A stretch of DNA of 64,000 nucleotides from assembly GCF_014145635.1 (NCBI RefSeq), contig NZ_JACHTC010000003.1:186001-250000 (forward strand). The letters are read 5' to 3'. The DNA comes from Myroides sp. WP-1. GTDB taxonomy: Bacteria > Bacteroidota > Bacteroidia > Flavobacteriales > Flavobacteriaceae. The notes below the pieces were generated by a model, which saw nothing but the letters and a program-made list of their open reading frames with translations, was not told the origin of the DNA and did no database searches. Numbering within the stretch: the first letter of the stretch is position 1; each line of letters starts with the position of its first letter. The position numbers and the translations under genes were made by a program. Below, in pieces: positions 26,582 through 35,028 of the stretch.

Positions 26582-27424
26582 TTATTCTATGCGAACTAAT
26601 TTAATTATATCGCCATCAAAATGATATAAAAAAAGTTCCTCATGCGTTACGTGCATAACGTATTGCCCTAAGTTCTCTACGGCTAAAATCTCCCTGTTGT
26701 TCCTCAAAAAATCAAACTGATAGTAGTAGTTCAAAATATCCGTTTGTATATATCGATCAAAATAATCTCCCTTCTTTTCAGCAGATCTATTGTTAATCAC
26801 AAGCATATCGTACATCGAAAAATCATATATCACGACTTCCTTTGCCGTAAATTTTCTTGAGGTTCCGTCAAAAGCCTGTATATAGATCAATTCCCATTGT
26901 CCTATAATTGCCAACTTTTCCTCCTCTGAAATTGTTGGATATGCTGTTCCCCCAAACATTCTCTTATACACAAATTCTTCTCCCTCTTCACTGATTAGAA
27001 TTAATTGTTCTTGTGTTACTTTGAGGTCAAAAGCCATGGAATTAAAAGAGGAATTAATATATAGTTTTTCTCTCTTATTCTCTTGATCATCCCATTGCTT
27101 GACATAGTCAAACAAATGAGTAAACTCGCCTGTTCTTGTAAATCCCGACGAATACCTCATCGTCTCAATAAATCTATTTGACTGATTGTCAACCTTTAAT
27201 TTTCCCTCTGGCAAAAAGGAATATGTAATTAAGACACCCGAGTCAAACAAATTGAATGATTCACCCTCAGGGCCTGAATACTGCACCAATTGCCAATTAC
27301 CTAATAAAAGTTTCTTTTGCTCCTCGGTAATTTTCTTGTAAGAAGGGACTGCAGTATCATCGCTATTACAACTTGTAAAAAGCGCAATGAATAATAAAAG
27401 TAAGTAAGGGAATAATTTTTTCAT
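26582..27424 (-). CDS. Two-lobed lipocalin-like lipoprotein, paralog B
   Basis: A 280-residue lipoprotein with signal peptide MKKLFPYLLLLFIALFTSC (Cys19) and NSDDTAVPS after it. As in paralog A, two lobes start with KITEEQKKLLLGNWQLVQYSG and TISEEEKLAIIGQWELIYIQAFDG. The lobe starts are close to those of paralog A while the beta-rich remainder has diverged, which suggests changing ligand or partner. It sits after copy 2 of the duplicated terminator. Function unknown. Confidence 0.75.
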   Translation of the reverse strand: MKKLFPYLLLLFIALFTSCNSDDTAVPSYKKITEEQKKLLLGNWQLVQYSGPEGESFNLFDSGVLITYSFLPEGKLKVDNQSNRFIETMRYSSGFTRTGEFTHLFDYVKQWDDQENKREKLYINSSFNSMAFDLKVTQEQLILISEEGEEFVYKRMFGGTAYPTISEEEKLAIIGQWELIYIQAFDGTSRKFTAKEVVIYDFSMYDMLVINNRSAEKKGDYFDRYIQTDILNYYYQFDFLRNNREILAVENLGQYVMHVTHEELFLYHFDGDIIKLVRIE

Positions 27425-27443
27425 TATTAATAATTTATTTTTC

Positions 27444-27451
27444 CAAAATTA
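27444..27451 (-). promoter_or_regulatory. -7 promoter element of lipoprotein B
   Basis: Minus-strand TAATTTTG matches TAnnTTTG and lies 19 bases before the ATG. Confidence 0.55.
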
Positions 27452-27531
27452 ACAAAACAAACAATTTAGATTTCATTTTTTTATTTTAATATTATATCTA
27501 AAATATTCACCCCTCCTGTATATTGTACAAA

Positions 27532-28656
27532 ATGAACTATTATAATTTAAAATATATTATATTTTCTTCACTATTTATTGTAATTAACCTCCTATACTTA
27601 CTTAAATACGGAACGAAATACAACCTACCTCTTCTACCTATAATCATTGGCTTAACTGTTCTTCAAGTGTGTTTTTTAGGAGGAAAGACGATTATATACA
27701 AACTCCTGTCAAAATTAAATAGCATAATTTATATTCTCCTCGTTTGCATTATACTTGGTGGGATTCTGTTTCTTACCAAGTATGTAGATCGTTACGCCTT
27801 AAATGTAGATCGATGGTCTGCTATGGAAGTAGCCATTCGGGCGATATTTACAGGTGAGTATCCTTATACTGCTATTGATCACTTAGGTGGAAGAACCTCT
27901 AATTTTCCAGGTTTGCTATTATTGGGGATTCCCTTCTATCTGTTAGGAGATGTGGGATATTTTCAGGCTTTCTCTTTTCTCTTTCTCGCTTTTACTCTTT
28001 ATAAAGTTTTTAAGCGTCAACGAGCGTTTTTTATTCTTTTACTTTTAGGTCTATCTATTCCTTTTTGGTACGAGATTGCAGTTATTAGTGACTTTATGTC
28101 TAACATGATTATTGTTCTCTGCTTTATTATGTTATGGAACCATTATTTTAAACAAGAAATCTATAAGAAAGAAATTGGTTTAGCTATTGGCATCAGTATT
28201 TTAGTCCTAACGAGAGGTTTTACTTATATTCCTCTTGCCTTATATTTCTTTGCTCCATTCTGTCAGTTGAACATTAAAAAGCAACTGCGATTCTCCGTTA
28301 GTTTTCTTGTCACATCAATTCTGCTCATCCTATTTGTATTTTATGCCGTTCCCGATTTAGAAACTTTAAAAGAATACAATCCTCTTGTATTACAAACGTC
28401 GTATACTTCAATTTACCATATACTGTTTGTCTTTTTAGCTCCCTTAATCTTGAGTTTTTATATCAAGAAATTTAATGATGATTTTTTCTTTTATACTTTA
28501 CTTATTACAGGAACTTTGAGTATAACCTTGTTTATTCAATTTTGGAATCGTGTCGGCTTTAATGAACTTCTGCACAACAGTGTATTTGATCTCGCCTATC
28601 TCGCCTACATCTTTCCTATATTGTGGATTTTATTAAGTAACCCTACTCCAAAATAG
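27532..28656 (+). CDS. Polytopic membrane protein, possible GT-C-type glycosyltransferase
   Basis: A 374-residue protein with about ten membrane segments. Between the third and fourth segments is the loop VDRWSAMEVAIRAIFTGEYPYTAIDHLGGRTSNFPG, which resembles the first periplasmic loop of GT-C or GT87-like glycosyltransferases, where acidic residues act on polyprenyl-phosphate sugars. That assignment is tentative. The ATG at 27532 is preferred over an in-frame TTG at 27523. Its 3' end overlaps the converging ABC ATPase gene by 14 bases. It is absent from the shorter copy of the duplicated segment to its left. Confidence 0.7.
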   Translation: MNYYNLKYIIFSSLFIVINLLYLLKYGTKYNLPLLPIIIGLTVLQVCFLGGKTIIYKLLSKLNSIIYILLVCIILGGILFLTKYVDRYALNVDRWSAMEVAIRAIFTGEYPYTAIDHLGGRTSNFPGLLLLGIPFYLLGDVGYFQAFSFLFLAFTLYKVFKRQRAFFILLLLGLSIPFWYEIAVISDFMSNMIIVLCFIMLWNHYFKQEIYKKEIGLAIGISILVLTRGFTYIPLALYFFAPFCQLNIKKQLRFSVSFLVTSILLILFVFYAVPDLETLKEYNPLVLQTSYTSIYHILFVFLAPLILSFYIKKFNDDFFFYTLLITGTLSITLFIQFWNRVGFNELLHNSVFDLAYLAYIFPILWILLSNPTPK

Positions 28657-30325
28657 AGGCTATCAACTTCTTGGTATAAGGCGTTTTAGGATTGGCATAC
28701 AAAGCATCTGCTTCCTCCATTTCTTCAACTTGTCCTTTATTCATCACCATTACTTGATCTGACATATACTTCACTACAGCCAAATCATGAGAAATAAAGA
28801 TATAGGTAAACTGATATTTTTCTTTTAGTTCATTGAGTAAGTTCAGCACTTGTGCCTGAACAGAAATATCCAAAGCAGAAACAGATTCGTCGCAAATAAT
28901 TAATTTAGGATTTACGGCAATAGTACGTGCAATTCCAATTCGTTGTCGTTGACCTCCCGAAAATTCATGCGGATAGCGATCAAAAGCTTCTGCTGTTAAT
29001 CCCACTTGCGTTAAAAGGTCGAGTACTTTTTGTTTTTTCTCTTTTTTATTGCCAAATAAACCGTGTACAATCATGGGTTCCATAATGGCTTGTCCGACTG
29101 TTAACTTGGGATTTAAGGAAGAAAAAGGATCTTGAAAAATAATTTGAATATCCTTTCTCAAAGCTCGAAGGGCTTTACCGCGTAATTGGGTGATATCCAC
29201 TCCTTGATAAAAAATAGCCCCTGACGAAGCGGGATCTAGCTGTAGTATAGCATTTCCTAAAGTTGATTTTCCACAACCACTTTCGCCGACCAAACCCAAT
29301 GTTTCTCCTTCGTACACCTCAAAATTAATCTGATTCAAGGCGCGAAATGATTTCTTACCCCATAATCCGACGCTAGAAATATAATCTTTTGCTACATCTT
29401 TAACTACTAAAAGCGGAGGATTTGCATAAAGTTTCGCGTGTATTTGCTGGCGTTCTTCTGTTGAGATTGCTTCCTGTGGTACAGTATTTTCCACGAAATC
29501 CCGAATCGTAGGCAAGCGTTTTAATCGTATTTCACTAGAGGGACGAGCAGCTATCAAAGCTTGTGTATACCGCTCTTTTGGCTGATTAAAGACTTCCGCT
29601 GTTGGTCCTTTTTCTACCGCATTTCCTTGGTACATTACCATGACTTCATCTGCAATACTAGAGACTAAACCCAGGTCATGCGAAATAAAAATCATAGCCA
29701 TTTTTGTTTCAGCTTGTAGCGATTGGAGCAATAGGATAATGTCTTTTTGAACCGTTACGTCCAAGGCCGTTGTAGGTTCATCTGCGATGAGTATAGTAGG
29801 TTTACAAGCAATAGCCATCGCAATGACGATACGTTGTTTTTGTCCACCTGACAATTGATGAGGATACTTCACATAAGCCTCTTCTGGTGCAGGTAATTTC
29901 ACTTGCTCAAAGAGTTCAAGTACTTTTTTCTTGAGCGCACTTCCCTTTAATTCGGTATGTAAACGCAACATCTCTTCTACCTGATAACCACAACGCATTG
30001 AAGGATTTAGAGCACTCATCGGTTCTTGAAAAATCATCGCGATTTTATTTCCGCGTATGTGACGGTATTCTTTTTCTGAATAGGTGGTTAAATCCTCTCC
30101 TTCAAAACAAATCTTTCCTTCAATTTTACTTTGATTTTCAGCAAGTAATCGCATAATCGCTAAAGAAGTGACCGATTTGCCAGAACCCGATTCTCCAACA
30201 ATTCCCAAAATCTGATTGGGATAAAGTGTAAAAGAAGCCCCGTGAACAATTGTCTTCCACTCTTTGTTTTGTTTAAAACTAACGCGGAGATTTTCAACGG
30301 TAAGCAATGGTTTCTGTTCTGACAT
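28643..30325 (-). CDS. ABC transporter ATP-binding protein with two fused ATPase domains (oligopeptide/dipeptide type)
   Basis: A 560-residue cytoplasmic protein made of two complete ABC ATPase domains, like fused OppD-OppF or DppD-DppF. Domain 1 (about 5-260) has Walker A GESGSGKS, signature LSGGQKQR and Walker B ILIADEPT. Domain 2 (about 305-555) has Walker A GESGCGKS, signature FSGGQRQR and Walker B LIICDES. Each is followed by the peptide-importer-type extension (RYTQALIAARPS and TPYTKKLIASI). It should energise import of peptides or similar solutes, but no permease or binding protein lies nearby. A decayed piece of this gene lies at 26312-26440. Confidence 0.93.
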   Translation of the reverse strand: MSEQKPLLTVENLRVSFKQNKEWKTIVHGASFTLYPNQILGIVGESGSGKSVTSLAIMRLLAENQSKIEGKICFEGEDLTTYSEKEYRHIRGNKIAMIFQEPMSALNPSMRCGYQVEEMLRLHTELKGSALKKKVLELFEQVKLPAPEEAYVKYPHQLSGGQKQRIVIAMAIACKPTILIADEPTTALDVTVQKDIILLLQSLQAETKMAMIFISHDLGLVSSIADEVMVMYQGNAVEKGPTAEVFNQPKERYTQALIAARPSSEIRLKRLPTIRDFVENTVPQEAISTEERQQIHAKLYANPPLLVVKDVAKDYISSVGLWGKKSFRALNQINFEVYEGETLGLVGESGCGKSTLGNAILQLDPASSGAIFYQGVDITQLRGKALRALRKDIQIIFQDPFSSLNPKLTVGQAIMEPMIVHGLFGNKKEKKQKVLDLLTQVGLTAEAFDRYPHEFSGGQRQRIGIARTIAVNPKLIICDESVSALDISVQAQVLNLLNELKEKYQFTYIFISHDLAVVKYMSDQVMVMNKGQVEEMEEADALYANPKTPYTKKLIASILE

Positions 30326-30351
30326 AGGTAAGGATATAAAGTGTCTTCAAA

Positions 30352-30359
30352 CAAAAATA
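30352..30359 (-). promoter_or_regulatory. -7 promoter element of the ABC ATPase gene
   Basis: Minus-strand TATTTTTG matches TAnnTTTG, 26 bases before the ATG. Confidence 0.5.
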
Positions 30360-30447
30360 AGATAATTAATTGTGATTTAACGTGCCATTAGTACCAATAA
30401 CAACAATCGCACATTAAACCACAATTAAAAAACAAATCTCTATCATA

Positions 30448-30900
30448 CTACGCCACATTTACATGATCATATTCCTTTACCAAAGTAACAATAGTAGGTG
30501 TTTGTTGTTTGAAATTAGCAAATACAGGACAAGCTAATTTAACCGCGTCCATCCACTCTTTCAACACCACAATAGACGCTGTTGATGTTGGTTTAACAAT
30601 CACATCAATTTGTCTAAATGCACCCGCATTTACTCCTTCTTGCTTCAGACTATCGCGCAATTCCCCACTTACTTCAATTTGGATTGATTTTAAATCTACA
30701 TTCAATGTAGACCCCAATAAATTTCCTACAGCGTGGATACTCCCCGCCAATTTAGCCAACAACAATTCTTCTGAATCTACTTGTGCTTCTCTGACTAATT
30801 CCTTTCCATCTCGAACTGTGAATGAAAAATTCGCTGTTTTGATGGCTAACTGACTTTCTCTTACTGAAAACCCCAATACTTTTACTACTTTTTTGCTCAT
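30448..30900 (-). CDS. OsmC-family protein lacking the first redox cysteine
   Basis: A 150-residue OsmC-fold protein. OsmC/Ohr proteins reduce organic hydroperoxides with two cysteines. Here the central helix reads LAKLAGSIHAVGNLL, with Ser54 where the peroxidatic cysteine normally stands (AGC), while the second site is kept in KLACPVFANF (Cys124). It is therefore unlikely to be a standard peroxidase and may bind a ligand or use a one-cysteine chemistry. I find no -7 box just upstream. Two tiny ORFs, each ended by a strong terminator, precede it on the same strand. Confidence 0.85.
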   Translation of the reverse strand: MSKKVVKVLGFSVRESQLAIKTANFSFTVRDGKELVREAQVDSEELLLAKLAGSIHAVGNLLGSTLNVDLKSIQIEVSGELRDSLKQEGVNAGAFRQIDVIVKPTSTASIVVLKEWMDAVKLACPVFANFKQQTPTIVTLVKEYDHVNVA

Positions 30901-30941
30901 TTTACTTTTTTATTTTTTGTTTTCATCACGACACTTTACCT

Positions 30942-30986
30942 CAAAAAAAAAGTCCTTTTGGTCGTCGTACGTTACCAAAAGGACTT
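30942..30986 (-). terminator. Strong intrinsic terminator T2
   Basis: On the minus strand a perfect 13-bp stem AAGTCCTTTTGGT / ACCAAAAGGACTT (arms 30974-30986 and 30950-30962) with an 11-base loop is followed by an unbroken T-run. It ends a minus-strand transcript upstream of the osmC-like gene. Confidence 0.92.
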
Positions 30987-31011
30987 GAAATATTACATTG
31001 AATCTATTTTT

Positions 31012-31131
31012 TTAATTAAAAAAACACAAGGATTCTTGCTTCAGTTCTGGTAACGAGCGATTAGGCGAATGTTTAATAAACATCCACATATAACATAATG
31101 GGTTCGATATATACTGAATTTGTGTTTTCAT
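31012..31131 (-). CDS. Small ORF 1, 39 codons, between two terminators
   Basis: An ATG frame of 39 codons begins MKTQIQYISNP and ends KQESLCFFN before TAA. It contains CYMWMFIKHSP in the middle. The start is six bases past the T-run of terminator T1 and the stop is 26 bases before the stem of terminator T2, so it fills the gap between the two. Its first residues recall those of small ORF 2 (MLTIQSYF). I see no -7 box of its own, so it may need read-through of T1. I do not recognise the family. Confidence 0.35.
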   Translation of the reverse strand: MKTQIQYISNPLCYMWMFIKHSPNRSLPELKQESLCFFN

Positions 31132-31136
31132 TGTAT

Positions 31137-31174
31137 TAAAAAAAAAGCCTCTGTCAATCAAACAGAGGCTTTTG
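31137..31174 (-). terminator. Strong intrinsic terminator T1
   Basis: Minus-strand stem AAAAGCCTCTGT / ACAGAGGCTTTT around TTGATTG, followed by a T-run. It ends the transcript that carries small ORF 2. Confidence 0.92.
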
Positions 31175-31200
31175 TATATAGTTACTATTACTTTTCGTTT

Positions 31201-31281
31201 TTAAAATAACAATCCCAATTCACTCACCTCTTGCGCTGAACACCACATTGATTTATGAAAATAAGACTGAATTGTTAACAT
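31201..31281 (-). CDS. Small ORF 2, 26 codons, with own promoter and terminator
   Basis: An ATG frame of 26 codons begins MLTIQSYFHKS, contains MWCSAQE and ends ELGLLF before TAA. A minus-strand TAGCTTTG box (31312-31319) lies 30 bases upstream of the ATG and terminator T1 lies 27 bases past the stop, so promoter, ORF and terminator form a complete unit of about 170 nt. It could instead be a small non-coding RNA. I do not recognise the product. Confidence 0.4.
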   Translation of the reverse strand: MLTIQSYFHKSMWCSAQEVSELGLLF

Positions 31282-31311
31282 TGTGTATTTTTCTCTGATT
31301 TTTACTGCGTA

Positions 31312-31319
31312 CAAAGCTA
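31312..31319 (-). promoter_or_regulatory. -7 promoter element of the small-ORF unit
   Basis: Minus-strand TAGCTTTG matches TAnnTTTG; predicted transcript start near 31306. Confidence 0.5.
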
Positions 31320-31372
31320 GAAATTATTTTTTTATAAAAAGCAAGTTTTCCAATATTTTTAACTCTTTTTTT

Positions 31373-32086
31373 TTAAACAGAAATCAGTTCGTCTTCGGTT
31401 AAACCTATCTCTCCTCTTAATCGCAATAAAATTTGAGCCACTGTAATGACATCTTTTTCACAATAACGCGCAATTCGGTCAATATCTTGTTCTTGGTAGT
31501 AAACCCGCGCTACATCAGCTCCATTAATATCATCTTTTGGAGAAGGTATCTGTAAAATATGAGCTAGTAATTTAAGGGAAGTATAATGTTTGTAATCTCC
31601 GAATTTCCACATTTCCATTGTGTCTAAGTGCGGTACTTCCCAAGGTTTCTTGCCCATTAAATTTAATTTAGCTGGAATTTTCAACCCGTGAATAATCATT
31701 CTACGTGCGATATAAGGAAAATCAAATTCTTTGGCATTATGCCCACACAACAAATGTTCATTTCGATTAAAATGCGTATTCAAAAGATTAGCAAAATCGT
31801 GTAGTATTTGTTTTTCTTCTCCTACAAACGAAGTTGTTCTAAACTGACGCTCCCCCATTTTATAAGTAAAATAGCCTACAGAAATACAAACAATCATGCC
31901 AAATTCAGCCCATATACCTGCATGTGAATAGAACTCCTCAACTGGAATTTCTCCTTTTCGTTGATACCGCGTTTTTTCTTCATACAACTGTTGTACTTCT
32001 TCATCCAATATATTGAATTCTCGTTCCTGGGGAACCGTTTCAATATCGAGAAACAAAATATGTGATACGTTCATTTGCTCTACCAT
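31373..32086 (-). CDS. 3'-5' exonuclease of the DnaQ/PolB-like family
   Basis: A 237-residue predicted nuclease. The first catalytic motif is FLDIETVP (Asp14, Glu16), the second HNAKEFDFPYIARRM, and the third RYCEKDVITVAQILLRL near the C-terminus, the DEDD pattern of exonucleases related to the PolB proofreading domain. Single-domain proteins of this type are common in Bacteroidota; I do not know a defined role. It starts two bases after the serine hydrolase stop, so both are read from one mRNA. Confidence 0.88.
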   Translation of the reverse strand: MVEQMNVSHILFLDIETVPQEREFNILDEEVQQLYEEKTRYQRKGEIPVEEFYSHAGIWAEFGMIVCISVGYFTYKMGERQFRTTSFVGEEKQILHDFANLLNTHFNRNEHLLCGHNAKEFDFPYIARRMIIHGLKIPAKLNLMGKKPWEVPHLDTMEMWKFGDYKHYTSLKLLAHILQIPSPKDDINGADVARVYYQEQDIDRIARYCEKDVITVAQILLRLRGEIGLTEDELISV

Positions 32087-32088
32087 CT

Positions 32089-33249
32089 TTATTGTTTTCG
32101 TTGGGCTAACATAGCATAAGCTTCATCAATATAGGTATACAAGTCATTGCTGTGCGGATCTTCTTCCGTTTGTAATCCCTTTATATGACCTAAGCGAACA
32201 ATAATAACATTATCCTTAGGTGAAACAATAGTAAATTGCCCTAAATGCCCACGCATATAAAAGAAATCTTGATCTCTGTAGTTTTTCAACCACCATCCAT
32301 ACCCATACTCCGGACTAGATTCAAATCGAGGAACGATCGACTGAGCTACAAAGGTACTATCGAGAAGTTGTTCGCCTTTCCATTTTCCAAAGTCTTTATA
32401 TAGTTTTCCAAAACGCGCAAAATCTCTCGCTCCACTTGTAAAACAACAGTAAGATTTCTCAATACCATCGCCTTTGTGATCAATTTGCCACAGCGCATCA
32501 TTTTCTGCTCCCATAGGCTTCCAAAAATAATCCGAAACATAGGCTGACAATGTTTTACCTGTTGCCTTTTCTAAAACCATAGCCAATAGCTGTGTGTCTC
32601 CACTTTTATAAATAAAGTTTTGCCCTGGCTTGTCTTTGATTTCCAATCCGAGCATAACCTTTCTCAAATCTTTGTCAAAATACGCTTGAGTTACCACCGA
32701 AAATGGACTATAATATCCTTCATCCCAATCCAAACCAGAAGCCATTGAAGACAAATCGCCAACAGTTACTTCGTCTTTGTATTTCCCTTTTAATTCGGGA
32801 AGATAGGTAATCACTTTATCATCTAGGCTTTTAATTTCTCCTCGTTGTAACGCTTTTCCTAAAGCAGCGGATACCACGCTCTTCGCCATCGAAAAAGAAT
32901 TGGTTTTACTATTTGCCGTATATCCATCATAATAACTTTCGTGCCAAATACTGTCATTTTTAATAATCAAAAAAGCGATGGTCTGCAATTCTTTATGAGT
33001 ATCTGCCAATACTTGAGTAGGCTCAACCGAGTTATAATCCTTTGCAATAGGCCAAAGTTGTGTTTCTCCTACTGGAATTTCTCTCGTTGGAAAATAGTGG
33101 TAATCATCTAAAAAAGCCGTTTTATATCCATTAAAATAAATCGTACGCACTGCAGTAAACAAATAATCCACTTTAAACACATAGGCCAAAACAACAATTG
33201 CTGCACAAGCAATTATCAACCCTTTTAAAAATTTCCAAAGTATTTTCAT
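32089..33249 (-). CDS. Membrane-anchored serine hydrolase (class C beta-lactamase/esterase fold)
   Basis: A 386-residue protein with one N-terminal membrane segment (about 10-25) and a periplasmic catalytic domain. The SxxK motif is SMAK (Ser120, Lys123), the second motif region is YKSGDTQ and the third RGHLGQF, as in class C beta-lactamase-like hydrolases and D-amino-acid peptidases. The sequence does not tell an antibiotic-degrading enzyme from an esterase or peptidase; the DD-peptidase/esterase type is more likely for a chromosomal gene of this form. Confidence 0.88.
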   Translation of the reverse strand: MKILWKFLKGLIIACAAIVVLAYVFKVDYLFTAVRTIYFNGYKTAFLDDYHYFPTREIPVGETQLWPIAKDYNSVEPTQVLADTHKELQTIAFLIIKNDSIWHESYYDGYTANSKTNSFSMAKSVVSAALGKALQRGEIKSLDDKVITYLPELKGKYKDEVTVGDLSSMASGLDWDEGYYSPFSVVTQAYFDKDLRKVMLGLEIKDKPGQNFIYKSGDTQLLAMVLEKATGKTLSAYVSDYFWKPMGAENDALWQIDHKGDGIEKSYCCFTSGARDFARFGKLYKDFGKWKGEQLLDSTFVAQSIVPRFESSPEYGYGWWLKNYRDQDFFYMRGHLGQFTIVSPKDNVIIVRLGHIKGLQTEEDPHSNDLYTYIDEAYAMLAQRKQ

Positions 33250-33361
33250 AACTATTCTTTCTTGTTTGTAGTTAAATTTAGCATTTTTTTCTCTTAGTTT
33301 ACAGTATCCTTCTTAATTAGGAGAAAATCGCTAAAATAGTACTGAATTCTCAAAAGCCTTT

Positions 33362-33369
33362 TATCTTTG
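33362..33369 (+). promoter_or_regulatory. -7 promoter element of the O-methyltransferase gene
   Basis: TATCTTTG matches TAnnTTTG and ends 33 bases before the ATG. Confidence 0.6.
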
Positions 33370-33402
33370 CAAGATCAAACCCTAAATTAATTTGTTTCAC
33401 CT

Positions 33403-34044
33403 ATGCATTTTATATCTAAAGAATTAGAAGATTACGCGGCAAATCACAGCGAAAATGAACCAGCATTACTCGCTCAACTTGACAAAGAAACCCATCAAAA
33501 AGTCTTACAACCTAGAATGTTAAGCGGACATTTTCAAGGGCGTTTTTTGAGTATGATTTCCAAATTAGTATATCCAACCAACATTTTAGAAATAGGAACT
33601 TTTACAGGGTATGCAACCTTGAGCTTAGCAGAAGGTTTACGAGACAATGGCACATTGGACACCATTGATGTCAATGAAGAGTTATATGATTTTCAACGCA
33701 AGTATTTCGATCTATCTCCCTATGGACAACAAATTATTCAACACGTTGGAAGTGCTTTAGACATTATTCCTCAACTAGACAAAAAATACGATTTGGTTTT
33801 CATTGATGCAGATAAGAAAAATTACAGCAAGTATTTCGAATTGGTGATTGAAAAAATGAATCCTGGAGGAATTATTCTTTCAGACAATGTGTTATGGTCA
33901 GGTAAGGTAATTGAAGAAATCAAAGCGAATGACAAAAGCACTCTTGCATTAGATCAATACAATAAACTTTTAAAAGAAGATCCTCGAGTAGAAACTATTT
34001 TACTACCTATACGAGATGGGTTAACGGTATCGAGAGTACGATAA
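33403..34044 (+). CDS. O-methyltransferase (class I SAM-dependent, COMT-like)
   Basis: A 213-residue methyltransferase of the catechol/caffeoyl-CoA O-methyltransferase type. The SAM site is ILEIGTFTGYATLSLA, the metal/acid segment is YDLVFIDADKKNY and the later GGIILSDNVLWSGKV completes the family pattern. Substrates are small hydroxylated compounds or RNA; the target here is not evident. It is a single gene ending at a bidirectional terminator. Confidence 0.92.
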   Translation: MHFISKELEDYAANHSENEPALLAQLDKETHQKVLQPRMLSGHFQGRFLSMISKLVYPTNILEIGTFTGYATLSLAEGLRDNGTLDTIDVNEELYDFQRKYFDLSPYGQQIIQHVGSALDIIPQLDKKYDLVFIDADKKNYSKYFELVIEKMNPGGIILSDNVLWSGKVIEEIKANDKSTLALDQYNKLLKEDPRVETILLPIRDGLTVSRVR

Positions 34045-34078
34045 AAAAAGGGATTTGGCTAAACCAAATCCCTTTTTT
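34044..34078. terminator. Bidirectional intrinsic terminator
   Basis: AAAAAAGGGATTTGG and its full complement form a 15-bp stem around CTAAA, between two converging genes. Confidence 0.92.
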
Positions 34079-34648
34079 CTATATTAATTTATCGTTGTAC
34101 TTTCTCTCAATCCACAAAAAGATTTGGTAGAATAATGTTCCTGATAATAATCCAAAACAATAACCTACAAGAATATCAAATGGAAAATGCATGGTTAAAT
34201 AAATTCTACTATAAGCGAATATTAGTGGAAATAGGAAGACTAAATAGGCATGTTTGTAATAGCGTCTCAACACCATAAACATGAATACCATATTAGCCAT
34301 AGAATTTGAAGCATGTCCGGAAAAGAAACTCAAAGTTGGGCTACATTTCACCACGCGAATCAAGGCTTGAATATCTTCTGTATTACATGGTCTTGGACGA
34401 GCTACTGTATATTTTACCAAGTTAGTCATCTGATCCGTAAATGCAACTAAACCAGCTAACAACAAAATAATTACCCCTAGTTTTTTAATTGACACTTTTT
34501 TGTATGTCAAATAAACCAACAGCAAAAAGAAGGGAATCCAATTTAATTGTTTGGTAACAAACAACCAAAAGGGATCGTAAGCTTCGCTTCCTAGTCCATT
34601 AAAAAATATCAGTAGTTCCTTATCTAGTTGTACCAGTTTATCTAACAT
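34079..34648 (-). CDS. PAP2-family membrane phosphatase
   Basis: A 189-residue protein with about five membrane helices and the three phosphatase motifs of the PAP2 superfamily: KYTVARPRP (79-87), FFSGH (108-112) and SRIYLTMHFPFD (Ser147, His154, Asp158). Such enzymes remove phosphate from undecaprenyl pyrophosphate, phosphatidate or phosphatidylglycerophosphate at the outer face of the inner membrane. Which lipid is used here is open. It follows tatA with one shared base. Confidence 0.92.
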   Translation of the reverse strand: MLDKLVQLDKELLIFFNGLGSEAYDPFWLFVTKQLNWIPFFLLLVYLTYKKVSIKKLGVIILLLAGLVAFTDQMTNLVKYTVARPRPCNTEDIQALIRVVKCSPTLSFFSGHASNSMANMVFMFMVLRRYYKHAYLVFLFPLIFAYSRIYLTMHFPFDILVGYCFGLLSGTLFYQIFLWIERKYNDKLI

Positions 34649-34953
34649 TAATTCCTCCTTTTAATTGGTCCCGTAATATTTTCGATATCCTCTTTTTGTT
34701 TCTCAATCTCCTGTTGAATATCTTTAATCGGGTTAATATCTGCATTCAAATCTAGCGCTTCTTCAAAATCTTTTTTAATACCTGATTCTTCTGCGCTTTT
34801 ATTGATCTCGCTTTTAATATCGTTGGTTGCATTTTTTATCTGTGCCATAAACTTACCAAAAGCTCTGGCCATTTCTGGAACTTTATCAGAACCAAAAAGC
34901 ATTAAAATGATTAATATGATAAAAAAAAATTCTCCTCCTCCTATTCCAAACAT
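34648..34953 (-). CDS. tatA: Sec-independent translocase subunit TatA/TatB-like
   Basis: A 101-residue protein with one N-terminal membrane helix and the hinge plus amphipathic helix of Tat pore proteins (GGGEFFFIILIILMLFGSDKVPEMARAFGKFM), followed by a charged tail. The glycine-phenylalanine start and the LFGSDKVPE hinge are typical of Bacteroidota TatA. No tatC lies nearby. The ATG has a TAGATTTG box 22 bases upstream. Confidence 0.9.
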   Translation of the reverse strand: MFGIGGGEFFFIILIILMLFGSDKVPEMARAFGKFMAQIKNATNDIKSEINKSAEESGIKKDFEEALDLNADINPIKDIQQEIEKQKEDIENITGPIKRRN

Positions 34954-34974
34954 AACGCTGTTTTTAGTTAAGAT

Positions 34975-34982
34975 ACAAATCT
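34975..34982 (-). promoter_or_regulatory. -7 promoter element of tatA
   Basis: Minus-strand TAGATTTG matches TAnnTTTG, 21 bases before the ATG. Confidence 0.55.
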
Positions 34983-35028
34983 ACAAAGTTTATTATTTTT
35001 TACTCGACTTCTGTCGTTATAAATTTCT

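Noticed and set aside
25240..27424. Insertion sequence as the cause of the repeated segments
   Set aside because: No transposase, no terminal inverted repeats and no target-site duplication are visible; a local tandem duplication explains both copied pieces.
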